NCBI GenBank assembly: GCA_035691285.1
Contig: DASSJI010000180.1
Span: 1 to 39,541, forward strand
Origin: DATFEN01 sp035691285
GTDB taxonomy: Bacteria; Acidobacteriota; Vicinamibacteria; Fen-336
DNA: 39,541 bases
Reading direction: 5' to 3'
Shown here: positions 31,673 to 38,818 of the stretch, piece after piece
Layout of the letters: each line of letters opens with the position of its first letter
Numbering within the stretch: position 1 is the first letter of the stretch
Translations under genes and position numbers: made by a program
The notes under the pieces: model-generated
What the model saw: the letters and a program-made list of their open reading frames with translations, nothing else
The model's database searches: none
What the model was told of the DNA's origin: nothing

Positions 31673-33360
31673 AGATTCCCCTTCTTTCGCTCTTCGGCGA
31701 TGTGCTCGGCCGTCCGCCAGGCCAGGGCCAGGATCGTCCAGGTCGGGTTCTTGTCGGCGTTGCTCACGAACGGCCCGCCGTCGGCCACGAACAGGTTCGG
31801 CACGTCGTGGGCCTGGCACCAGGCGTTCAGCACGGAGGTCTTGGGGCTCTCGCCCATGCGGGTGGTGCCGACCTCGTGGATCATCTCGCCGCCGACGGTG
31901 ATGCCGTAGCCCTGCTCCCGCCCGGGCATCGGGTCCAGGGGCGTCCCGCCCATCTTCTCGATCAGGTCCCGGCAGGTCTCCTGGACGTGGCGGATCTGCC
32001 TCAGCTCGTGGTCCGACCACTTGAAGTGGAAGCGGAGGACGGGGATGCCGAACTTGTCGACGACCCCGGGATCCACCTCGCAGTAGCTGTCCTTGTTGGG
32101 GACCATCTCGCCCAGGCCCTGGAAGGCGATCTCCGCGCCGTAGTACTTGCGGTAGTCGTCCTTCAGGCTCTTGCCGTAGCCGCCGCCGCCCCAGCGGTGG
32201 ATCCCCCGCATGACGCCGTAGCCCGGCATCTGGCGGCCGCCGTAGAACTGGATGTGGTAGCCGCGGGGGAAGTCGAGCTTGCGGTTGTCGAGCCACCACG
32301 GCATGTACATGTGGATTCCGTTCGCGCCGTCGTCGTTGTGGGGGAGGCCGTTCATGAGCTGCGGGAAGTAGCCCCTGATGTAGGTCCCCGTCGAGTCCGT
32401 GAGGTAGCGCCCCACGGCGCCGCTCGAGTTGGCGAGGCCGTCGGGATGGCGGACCGAGCGCGAGTTCAGCAGGAGGCGCGCCGACTCGCAGGCCGAAGCG
32501 GCCAGGACGACGATCCTCGCCCGCACCCGCTGCTCGCGGCCGTCGGCCGTGCTCACGTACGAGACGCCGGTGGCGCGGCCCTCGTTGTCGGTCGTGACCT
32601 CGCGGGCCATGGCGCCGGTCATGATCTTCAGGCGGCCGGTCTCTTGCGCGGGCCGGAGCAGCACCGGCGGCGACGAGAAGTTCGAGTAGGTCGTGCAGCC
32701 GCGCCCGCACTGGCCGCAGTAGTGGCACGCCGGCCGGCCGTTCAGGGGCTTCGTCAGGATCGCCATGCGGGCGGGGATGCACGTGATGCCGAGACGGTCG
32801 CAGCCGCGCTTGACCAGGAGGTCGAGGCAGCGCGGCTTCGGCGCCGGCTGGAACCTGCCGTCCGGCTCGTTCGGCAGTCCCTCCTCGGTTCCGAAGATGC
32901 CGATCAGCTCGTCGACCTTGTCGTAGTAGGGCGCGAGGTCCCCGTAGGCGATCGGCCAGTCGTCGCCGAGGCCGTCGCGGCTGCGCGCCTTGAAGTCGTA
33001 GGGACCGAAGCGCAGGGACACGCGCCCGTAGTGGTTGGTGCGTCCGCCGAGCATGCGGCTGCGCCACCAGAGGAAGCGCTGGCCCTCGGCGGCGAGGTAG
33101 GGCTCGCCCTCGACCTCCCAGCCGCCGATCGTCCCCATGAAGTCGTTGAACGGCCGGTAGGGCGTCCCGGCCCCACGCCGCGGCGAATCGTAGGGCCACT
33201 TGAACATGGCCGAGTCCTTGGCGGAGTCCCAGTCGGGGCCGCCCTCGAGGACCACGACCTCCGCTCCGGCTTCGGCGAGCACCTTGGCGGCCATGCCCCC
33301 GCCGGCGCCGGAGCCGACGACGCACACGTCGTAGACCTTCGTCCCGCTCAAGATCTGCAT
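31669..33360 (-). CDS. GMC-family FAD oxidoreductase, 563 aa (tandem copy B)
   Basis: FAD site VVGSGAGGGMAAKVLAEAGA at 14-33, flavin loop RMLGGRTNHYGRVSLRFGPY near 102-121, cysteines C212, C215, C218 and C222 (CHYCGQCGRGC), C-terminal HEVGTTRMGESPKTS and NPTWTILALAWRTAEHI. It is collinear without gaps with the gene just upstream (33368-35059), and most residues are identical; the differences cluster in the middle substrate-facing region (about residues 345-420). The ATG at 33360 is preceded by GAGGAG. No signal peptide, so export with a Tat-signal small subunit is expected. Likely a sugar or sugar-alcohol dehydrogenase feeding a cytochrome c. Confidence 0.9.
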   Translation of the reverse strand: MQILSGTKVYDVCVVGSGAGGGMAAKVLAEAGAEVVVLEGGPDWDSAKDSAMFKWPYDSPRRGAGTPYRPFNDFMGTIGGWEVEGEPYLAAEGQRFLWWRSRMLGGRTNHYGRVSLRFGPYDFKARSRDGLGDDWPIAYGDLAPYYDKVDELIGIFGTEEGLPNEPDGRFQPAPKPRCLDLLVKRGCDRLGITCIPARMAILTKPLNGRPACHYCGQCGRGCTTYSNFSSPPVLLRPAQETGRLKIMTGAMAREVTTDNEGRATGVSYVSTADGREQRVRARIVVLAASACESARLLLNSRSVRHPDGLANSSGAVGRYLTDSTGTYIRGYFPQLMNGLPHNDDGANGIHMYMPWWLDNRKLDFPRGYHIQFYGGRQMPGYGVMRGIHRWGGGGYGKSLKDDYRKYYGAEIAFQGLGEMVPNKDSYCEVDPGVVDKFGIPVLRFHFKWSDHELRQIRHVQETCRDLIEKMGGTPLDPMPGREQGYGITVGGEMIHEVGTTRMGESPKTSVLNAWCQAHDVPNLFVADGGPFVSNADKNPTWTILALAWRTAEHIAEERKKGNL

Positions 33361-33367
33361 GGGCTCC

Positions 33368-35059
33368 TCAAAGGTTCCCCTTGCGCCGTTCCTCCACGAT
33401 CCTCTCGCTCGTGCGCCAGGCCAGCGCCAGGATCGTCCACGTCGGGTTCTTGTTGGCGTTGCTCACGAACGGCCCGCCGTCGGCCACGAACAGGTTCGGG
33501 ACGTCGTGGGCCTGGCACCACGCGTTCAGCACGGACGTCCTGGGGCTGACTCCCATGCGCGTGGTCCCCACCTCGTGGATGATCTCGCCGCCTTTCGAGA
33601 TGCCGAAGCCCGCATCGGTCTCCGGCATCGCGTCGAGGGGCGTGCCGCCCATGGCCTCGATCAGCTCGCGGAACGTCCGCTGCATGTGCCGGACCTGCCG
33701 GATCTCGTGCTCGGACCACTTGAAGTGGAAGCGCAGCACCGGGATGCCCCACTTGTCCACGACGTCGGGGTCGATCTCGCAGTAGGTGTCCTCGTTCGGG
33801 ACCATCTCGCCTCGCCCGGAGAAGCCGATCGTCGAGCCGTAGAAGCGCCGGTAGTCGTCCTTCAGGCCCTTGCCGTAGCCGCCGCCGTTCCACTTGTGCA
33901 CGCCGGACATCGCCCACGCGTCGGGCAGGCCGCGGCCGCCCCAGAACTCGACGTGGTACCCGCGCGGGAAGTCGAGCGTTGCTTCGTCGAGCCACCAGGG
34001 CATGTACAGGTGCAGCCCTCCCGTGCCGTCCTCGTTGTGGGCCTTTCCGTCCATGAGGCGCGGGAAGTAGCCGGTCACGGCCGCCCCGGTCGTGTCGGTG
34101 AGGAAGCGGCCGACGGTCCCGCTCGAGTTGGCGAGGCCGTTCGGGTGACGCACCGAGCGGGAGTTGAGCAGCAGGCGAGCCGACTCGCAGGCGCTGGCCG
34201 CCAGCACCACGATCCGCGCCCGGACGCGCTGCTCACGGCCGTCGGAGGTGCGCACGTAGGACACGCCGGTGGCGCGGCCCTCGGCGTCGGTCGTGACCTC
34301 GCGGGCCATGGCCCCCGTCCGCAGCTCGAGGCGGCCCGTCTTCAGCGCGGGCGGGAGCAGGACCGAAGGGGAGGAGAAGTTCGAGTGCGTCGCGCAGCCG
34401 CGGCCGCACTGCCCGCAGTAGTGGCAGGCGGGGCGCCCGTTGAGCGGCCGCGTCAGGATCGAGAGCCGGGCCGGGATGCACGTGATGCCGAGGCGGTCCG
34501 CGGCCTGCTTCACCAGCATCTCGTAGCAGCGCGGCTTCGGCGCCGGCTGGAAGATCCCGTCGGGCTCGTTGGGCAGGCCCTCGCGGGTGCCGAAGATCCC
34601 GACGAGCTCGTCCACCTTGTCGTAATACGGCGCCAGGTCCTCGTAGGCGATGGGCCAGTCGTCGCCGAGGCCGTCGCGGCTGCGCGCCTTGAAGTCGTAG
34701 GGACCGAAGCGGAGCGAGATCCGCCCCCAGTGGTTCGTGCGCCCGCCGAGCATCCGGCTGCGCCACCACATGAAGTCGCTGCCCGGGGCGACGGTGTACG
34801 GCTCTCCCTCGATGTCCCAGCCGCCGATGCTGCCGTCGAAGTCGCCGAAGGGACGCGCCCGCGAGCCCGCGCCGCGGCGCGGCGAGTCGTAGGGCCACTT
34901 GAACATCGCTGAGTCCGTTGCGGCGTCCCATCGCGGGCCGGCCTCGAGGAGGACGACGTCGGCGCCGGCCTCGGTCAGGACCTTGGCGGCCATGCCCCCG
35001 CCGGCGCCCGAGCCGACGATGCAGACGTCGTAGACCTTCGTCCCGCCGAGGACTTGCAC
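33368..35059 (-). CDS. GMC-family FAD oxidoreductase, 563 aa (tandem copy A, first gene of operon)
   Basis: Same length and layout as copy B: FAD site VGSGAGGGMAAKVLTEAGAD, loop RMLGGRTNHWGRISLRFG, cysteines C212, C215, C218, C222, and end HEVGTTRMGVSPRTS with NPTWTILALAWR. The start is GTG (35059-35057), with AGGAG about 10 nt upstream; VQVLGGTKVYDVC aligns with MQILSGTKVYDVC of copy B, which fixes the start. It opens a five-gene operon (GMC, GMC, small subunit, small subunit, GMC), so there are three flavoproteins for two small subunits. Divergent from the hydroxypyruvate-isomerase-like gene across a 98-bp gap that must hold the operon promoter; I could not pick a convincing -35/-10 pair there. 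Confidence 0.9.
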   Translation of the reverse strand: MQVLGGTKVYDVCIVGSGAGGGMAAKVLTEAGADVVLLEAGPRWDAATDSAMFKWPYDSPRRGAGSRARPFGDFDGSIGGWDIEGEPYTVAPGSDFMWWRSRMLGGRTNHWGRISLRFGPYDFKARSRDGLGDDWPIAYEDLAPYYDKVDELVGIFGTREGLPNEPDGIFQPAPKPRCYEMLVKQAADRLGITCIPARLSILTRPLNGRPACHYCGQCGRGCATHSNFSSPSVLLPPALKTGRLELRTGAMAREVTTDAEGRATGVSYVRTSDGREQRVRARIVVLAASACESARLLLNSRSVRHPNGLANSSGTVGRFLTDTTGAAVTGYFPRLMDGKAHNEDGTGGLHLYMPWWLDEATLDFPRGYHVEFWGGRGLPDAWAMSGVHKWNGGGYGKGLKDDYRRFYGSTIGFSGRGEMVPNEDTYCEIDPDVVDKWGIPVLRFHFKWSEHEIRQVRHMQRTFRELIEAMGGTPLDAMPETDAGFGISKGGEIIHEVGTTRMGVSPRTSVLNAWCQAHDVPNLFVADGGPFVSNANKNPTWTILALAWRTSERIVEERRKGNL

Positions 35060-35157
35060 GCGGGGCTCGCTCCTGGACCGTGACGTGGTGGGTGGTTCGC
35101 GGATACGCTAACGTCTTGCCCGGTCCAAATCAACCTCGAAGACGACCGGAGGTGCAG

Positions 35158-36015
35158 ATGTCGACGATGGCTCGACGCGAGGCGCTCTCTCGGGCGAGCG
35201 GCGGCCTGCTCGCCGCGGCGCTCCCCGGCTCCCAGGCGCCCGGGCGCGTCGTCGCCAAGGGCCGCCTCAGGCAGTCGGTCTCGCGCTGGTGCTACGAATC
35301 CATCCCGGCCCGGGAGTTCTACCGGGCGGTCGCCGAGATGGGTCTCACCGCGGTGGATCTCCTGGAGGAGCCGGAGTGGGCCGTCGTCCGCGAATACGGG
35401 CTCGCCTGCTCGATGGGCTACGGCGGAGGCGGCACGATCGAGGACGGCCTGAACGTCCGCGCCAACCACGATGCGATCGTGAAGGGCCTGACCGCCAGCA
35501 TCCCGAGGGCGGCGAAGCTCGGCGTGCCGAACCTCATCACCTTCTTCGGCAACCGCCGCGGCATGCCCGACGCCGAGGCGGGCGCGAACTGCGTCGACGC
35601 CCTGGCGCGCATCAAGCCCGTCGCCGAGGACCACGGGGTCACGGTCTGCGTCGAGCTGCTGAACAGCAAGGTGGACCATCCCGACTACCAGGGGGACCGC
35701 AGCGCGTTCGGCGTCGCGGTCGTGAAGGCGGTCGGCTCGCCCCGGGTGAAGCTCCTCTACGACGCCTACCACATGCAGATCATGGAGGGCGACGTCATCC
35801 GCACCATCCGCCGCGAGCACGAGTGGATCGCCCACTACCACACGGGCGGGGTCCCCGGACGCCACGAGCTGGACGAGACCCAGGAGCTGAACTGGCGGGC
35901 CGTGTGCGCCGCGATCGCGGACACGGGCTTCCAGGGCTACGTCGCCCACGAGTTCGTGCCCACCCGCGACCCGCTAAGGTCGCTCCGCGAGGCCGTCGCG
36001 CTGTGCGACGTCTGA
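35158..36015 (+). CDS. Hydroxypyruvate-isomerase-like sugar isomerase/epimerase, Tat-type N-terminus, 285 aa
   Basis: AP-endonuclease-2-like TIM barrel. Key segments are QSVSRWCYESIPAREFYRAV, MGLTAVDLLEEPEWAVVREYG, NLITFFGNRRGMPDAEAGAN, DHGVTVCVELLNSKVDHPDY (Glu metal ligand), VKLLYDAYHMQIMEGDVI (Asp and His ligands), HYHTGGVPGRHELDETQELN (His ligand) and GYVAHEFVPTRDP (final Glu). The N-terminus MSTMARREALSRASGGLLAA looks like a short Tat signal, so it may be periplasmic. GGAGG lies 5 nt before the ATG. Annotated relatives are hydroxypyruvate isomerases, but in keto-sugar loci such barrels act as isomerases, epimerases or hydratases of 3-keto-sugars. Position next to the GMC operon and the DUF1080 genes favours that view. 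Confidence 0.88.
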   Translation: MSTMARREALSRASGGLLAAALPGSQAPGRVVAKGRLRQSVSRWCYESIPAREFYRAVAEMGLTAVDLLEEPEWAVVREYGLACSMGYGGGGTIEDGLNVRANHDAIVKGLTASIPRAAKLGVPNLITFFGNRRGMPDAEAGANCVDALARIKPVAEDHGVTVCVELLNSKVDHPDYQGDRSAFGVAVVKAVGSPRVKLLYDAYHMQIMEGDVIRTIRREHEWIAHYHTGGVPGRHELDETQELNWRAVCAAIADTGFQGYVAHEFVPTRDPLRSLREAVALCDV

Positions 36016-36022
36016 GGGCTTC

Positions 36023-36661
36023 TCAGGCCACGAGCTCGGCGAGGAGCGCGGCGCAGTCCGCCTCGACCTTCAGGTCCAGCTCGCCGTCCGCGCGCGTGCG
36101 GCCGAGATTGACGGCGGCGACCGGGATCCCGCGCTCGACGGCGGCCCTCACGAAGCGATAGCCCGAGTAGACCATCAGCGAAGAGCCGACGACCAGGAGC
36201 CCGTCGGCCTCCGCGACGGCGTCGAGCGCCTCGCACACGCGATCCCTGGGGACGTTCTCGCCGAAGAAGACGACGGCCGGCTTGAGGACGCCGCCGCAGT
36301 GCGGGCAGTCGGGGACCCGGAGCTCGTCGAGAGGTCGGGACACGGGGGCGTCGCCGTCCGGCCGGACCTGGCTGTCGACGCCGGCGCCGTCCTCGCCCGA
36401 GAGGCCGGGGTTCCAGGCGACCAGCAACCGCTGCACGTCCTCGCGGGACGCACGGGCGCCGCACTCGAGGCACTCGACCCGGTCGAGGCGGCCGTGCAGG
36501 TCGACCACACGCCGGCTGCCTGCCTTCTGGTGCAGCCCGTCGACGTTCTGCGTGACGAGTCGCGCGAGGCGGCCCTGGCGTTCGAGCCGCGCGAGCGCGT
36601 CGTGCGCGGCGTTCGGTCGGGCGTCCCGAACACGCGGCCAACCGCGCAGGCTGCCTAGGTA
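36023..36661 (-). pseudogene. 5'-truncated sirtuin (Sir2 NAD-dependent deacylase)
   Basis: The zinc and catalytic half of a class II-like sirtuin is intact: ARPNAAHDALARLERQGR, LVTQNVDGLHQKAGS, VVDLHGRLDRVECLECGARA (catalytic His in DLHG and first Cys pair), VPDCPHCGGVLKPAVVFFGE (second Cys pair), LLVVGSSLMVYSGYRFV, and VAAVNLGRTRADG. The first about 60 residues, with the GAGxS NAD loop and the SGIPDFR-like motif, are missing; homology begins at YLGSLRGWPRV near 36661. There the sequence runs into the end of the nucleotidyltransferase gene, whose stop codon (36657-36655) lies inside the sirtuin remnant. Upstream codons in this frame are antisense or shifted reading of that gene. It cannot bind NAD and is presumably dead. 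Confidence 0.75.
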
Positions 36662-37167
36662 CCCTGCTCGCGGTCGCGTTCCTCCTTCAGCGCCTCCAGC
36701 TCGGCGATCACCTCGAGATCCTTGGGTCGGCCGGCCGCACGCTTCACGTGTATGAGCCTCTCCAGCCCGAGGAGTCGGCACGGCACGTCGAAGAGGACCG
36801 CATCGACGGAATCCGAGAGGAGCTGGGAATAGCCGCCGCCGCCGGTGATCTCCCCCAGCAGGTCGAGGTCGCCGAGGGTCGTCGTCAGCGTGAAGTTGAG
36901 GCCGCGGTGGAGCGTCTCGACATCGAAGCGGAACGGCAGCCCTGGCGGCGCACCGCGCAGGTAGGGCGTGAGCGGCGCAAGCGCGGCGACGACCCGATCG
37001 AGGTTGGCTGGCGTTCGCGAGTAGACGACGTCCAGGTCGTACGTGGCTCGCGCCAGGCCGTGCGCAGCCCCGGCGACTCCGCCGACGACGATGAACTCGA
37101 CACCCGTCGCCGCCAGGGCCTGGATCAGGCCGGCGAAGTCAGCGGCGACCGGGTTCGGTCGCAGCAC
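36655..37167 (-). CDS. Nucleotidyltransferase-fold protein, putative toxin-antitoxin component, 170 aa
   Basis: Minimal nucleotidyltransferase signature: VEFIVVGGVAGAAHGLARAT with G29-G30, then D44-L-D46 (YDLDVVYSR). This is the GG...DxD arrangement that holds two metal ions. The later part has LGDLDLLGEITGGGGY and a helical end LERLIHVKRAAGRPKDLEVI. Stand-alone proteins of this size often work with a small partner as toxin or antitoxin (MNT/AbiEii-like). Here the partner is the 66-aa gene overlapping its start by 29 bp. The third acidic residue may be D78 or D80 (GDLDLL). The last codons cut into the truncated sirtuin. Whether it modifies tRNA, proteins or nothing cannot be told from sequence. 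Confidence 0.8.
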   Translation of the reverse strand: MLRPNPVAADFAGLIQALAATGVEFIVVGGVAGAAHGLARATYDLDVVYSRTPANLDRVVAALAPLTPYLRGAPPGLPFRFDVETLHRGLNFTLTTTLGDLDLLGEITGGGGYSQLLSDSVDAVLFDVPCRLLGLERLIHVKRAAGRPKDLEVIAELEALKEERDREQGT

Positions 37168-37339
37168 GCACCCCTTGCAGGGACCGCATGAAGGCCGTCA
37201 ACTTGCGCAGGCGCTCGTCAGGGGTCAATCTCAGGTTCTCGCGAAGGAGCGTCCGGTCGACGTCCTTCTTGTAGGCCTCGATCACCGGATCGATGGCGGC
37301 CCGCTCTCCGACCGTGCCGGGGGTCGTGCTGTCCCTCAT
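37139..37339 (-). CDS. Small protein overlapping the nucleotidyltransferase gene, 66 aa
   Basis: Sequence IDPVIEAYKKDVDRTLLREN then LRLTPDERLRKLTAFMRSLQ, all helical. I have seen this DPVIExYKxDVDRTLxREN pattern in short genes placed just before nucleotidyltransferase genes in many bacteria, but it has no function I can name. The start at 37339 is supported by a TAGATT box at 37351-37346 whose +1 falls exactly on the A of the ATG. The 3' end overlaps the nucleotidyltransferase start by 29 bp, so the two are translated together. Antitoxin-like role is a guess from the arrangement. Confidence 0.75.
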   Translation of the reverse strand: MRDSTTPGTVGERAAIDPVIEAYKKDVDRTLLRENLRLTPDERLRKLTAFMRSLQGVRAATEPGRR

Positions 37340-37345
37340 GCTTCC

Positions 37346-37351
37346 AATCTA
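37346..37351 (-). promoter_or_regulatory. -10 box of the small-protein/nucleotidyltransferase operon
   Basis: TAGATT on the minus strand, 6 nt before the ATG, predicts a fully leaderless mRNA starting at 37339. No clear -35 is seen. Confidence 0.4.
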
Positions 37352-37410
37352 GCACCCGTGCTCCCATGGTGGCCACCGCGGCGCCCAAGGGAGCAGGCGT
37401 GCCTGACGCT

Positions 37411-38187
37411 CTAGGGCTCGCCCAGCTCCCGGATCCAGATGTTCCGGTAGCGCACCGGGTGGTCGTGGTCCTGCAGGCCGAGCGGGAGCTTCGCCGGGTG
37501 CGCCTTGTACGCGGGCCGGGCCTTGTGGGCCGTCGGGCCGGTCAGGTCGCGGGCGTCGTGCACCAGCACGCCGTTGTGCAGGACGGTGACGCGCGCCGGC
37601 CGGACGAGCCGGCCGTCCGCCGCGAAGCGAGGACCGCGGAACACGATGTCGTACGTCTGCCACTGCCCCGGCGGCCGGGAGGCGTTCACGAGGGGCGGGT
37701 ACTGGCCGTAGAGCGCTGCGGCCTGGCCGTCGGCATACGTCGCGTTCTCGTACGAGTCGAGCACCTGGACTTCGTACCGGCCCATGAGGAACACGCCGCT
37801 GTTGCCGCGGTTCTGCCCCTCGCCGACGGGCGGCGCCGGAGTCGCCCACTCGACGTGGAGCTGGCAGTCGCCGAAGTCCGAGGCGGTCTGGATGCCGCCG
37901 CTCCCCGCGACGACCTCCATGTACCCGTTCTCGACCTTCCAGGACGCCTGGCCGCCGTTCTTCTGCGACCGCCACTGCGACAGGTCCTTGCCCTCGAAGA
38001 GGACGATCGCGTCGGCCGGGGCGCGGCCCACCGCGTCCGCGGGTCCGGGATCCACCATGCGCGGCTTCGGGCGCTTCTCGTCGTGGATGGCCCAGTCGCC
38101 GGGCTCCTGGGCCGAGCCGTCGCATGCGATCGCGACGAGCAGCAGGCCTGCCGCCGCGATTCCGAACGGGCTTATAGTGCACTCCAT
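37411..38187 (-). CDS. DUF1080 / 3-keto-disaccharide hydrolase family protein, exported, 258 aa
   Basis: N-terminal export signal MECTISPFGIAAAGLLLVAI ending at AC (possible weak lipobox, Cys near residue 22; or cleavage after GSA). The DUF1080 domain is a concanavalin-like beta sandwich: VLFEGKDLSQWRSQKNGGQA, WKVENGYMEVVAGSGGIQTA, DFGDCQLHVEWATP, RGNSGVFLMGRYEVQVLDSY, QWQTYDIVFRGPRF, VTVLHNGVLVHDARDLTG, and the end LQDHDHPVRYRNIWIREL. The family (PF06439) includes 3-keto-glycoside hydrolases/lyases that cleave sugars already oxidised at C3. The start at 38187 overlaps head-to-head with the start of the second DUF1080 gene; longer frames run antisense into it. A TAGAAT box at 38206-38201 gives a 7-nt leader. 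Confidence 0.88.
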   Translation of the reverse strand: MECTISPFGIAAAGLLLVAIACDGSAQEPGDWAIHDEKRPKPRMVDPGPADAVGRAPADAIVLFEGKDLSQWRSQKNGGQASWKVENGYMEVVAGSGGIQTASDFGDCQLHVEWATPAPPVGEGQNRGNSGVFLMGRYEVQVLDSYENATYADGQAAALYGQYPPLVNASRPPGQWQTYDIVFRGPRFAADGRLVRPARVTVLHNGVLVHDARDLTGPTAHKARPAYKAHPAKLPLGLQDHDHPVRYRNIWIRELGEP

Positions 38188-38206
38188 GGCATTGCGCGTG
38201 ATTCTA
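38173..38206. promoter_or_regulatory. Interlocked promoters and overlapping start codons of the two DUF1080 genes
   Basis: CCATGG at 38185-38190 region holds both start codons: ATG on the plus strand at 38186-38188 and ATG on the minus strand at 38187-38185. The plus -10 (TATAGT, 38173-38178; start near 38185) lies within the minus gene's codons. The minus -10 (TAGAAT, 38206-38201; start near 38194) lies within the plus gene. The two mRNAs would overlap by about 10 nt and have almost no leader. Confidence 0.5.
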
Positions 38207-38815
38207 GCGGCATTCGTCCTCGCGGGCGCGGCGGGAAAGGAGGAATGGAAGCCGCTCTGGAACGGCAAGGACCTGACGGGCTGGACCCACGTCGGCTGCG
38301 GCCGCTTCGTCGTCGAGGACGGCGTTCTCAAGACGAGCGGCGGGATGGGCCTCCTCGCCTGGGACGGCGGCAAGGTCGGCAACGCCGTCCTCCGGGTCGT
38401 CTACAAGACCGAGAAGAAGGAGAGCAACGCCGGCGTCTTCATCAGGATCCCCGACACGCCGCACGAGCCCTGGACGCCCGTGTACACCGGCTACGAGGTC
38501 CAGATCGACGACAACGCCGACGACCACCACGCGACCGGCGTGCTGTATTCGCTCACCAGGGCCAGGGCGCGGCCCGGCCGCCCCGGCGAGTGGAACACGC
38601 TCGAGATCACACTGGACGGTCCGCGCACCAGGGTGACGGTGAACGGCCAGGAGGTGACCGACTTCAAGGAGGGTGATCCCGTTCCACCCAAGGCGAAGTG
38701 GTACGAGCCGGAACGCGGGCCGCGGCCGAACGAGGGCTACATCGGCCTGCAGAACCACGACGACAAGGACGTCGTGTTCTTCAAGGAGATCAGCGTCAAA
38801 CCCCTCGCCAGGTAG
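38186..38815 (+). CDS. DUF1080 / 3-keto-disaccharide hydrolase family protein, 209 aa
   Basis: Short signal peptide MALRVILAAFVLAGAAGKEE. The DUF1080 beta sandwich is complete: WKPLWNGKDLTGWTHVGCGR, FVVEDGVLKTSGGMGLLAWD, AVLRVVYKTEKKESNAGVFI, YTGYEVQIDDNADDHHATGV, WNTLEITLDGPRTRVTVNGQ, and YIGLQNHDDKDVVFFKEISV. It shares the GKDL...W start and the LQ(D/N)HD end with its divergent neighbour but is shorter by about 50 residues and is not a recent duplicate. The acidic residues in EVQIDDN and the H in QNHD are the usual conserved surface residues. It ends 3 nt from the convergent transporter gene. Confidence 0.88.
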   Translation: MALRVILAAFVLAGAAGKEEWKPLWNGKDLTGWTHVGCGRFVVEDGVLKTSGGMGLLAWDGGKVGNAVLRVVYKTEKKESNAGVFIRIPDTPHEPWTPVYTGYEVQIDDNADDHHATGVLYSLTRARARPGRPGEWNTLEITLDGPRTRVTVNGQEVTDFKEGDPVPPKAKWYEPERGPRPNEGYIGLQNHDDKDVVFFKEISVKPLAR

Positions 38816-38818
38816 CGG

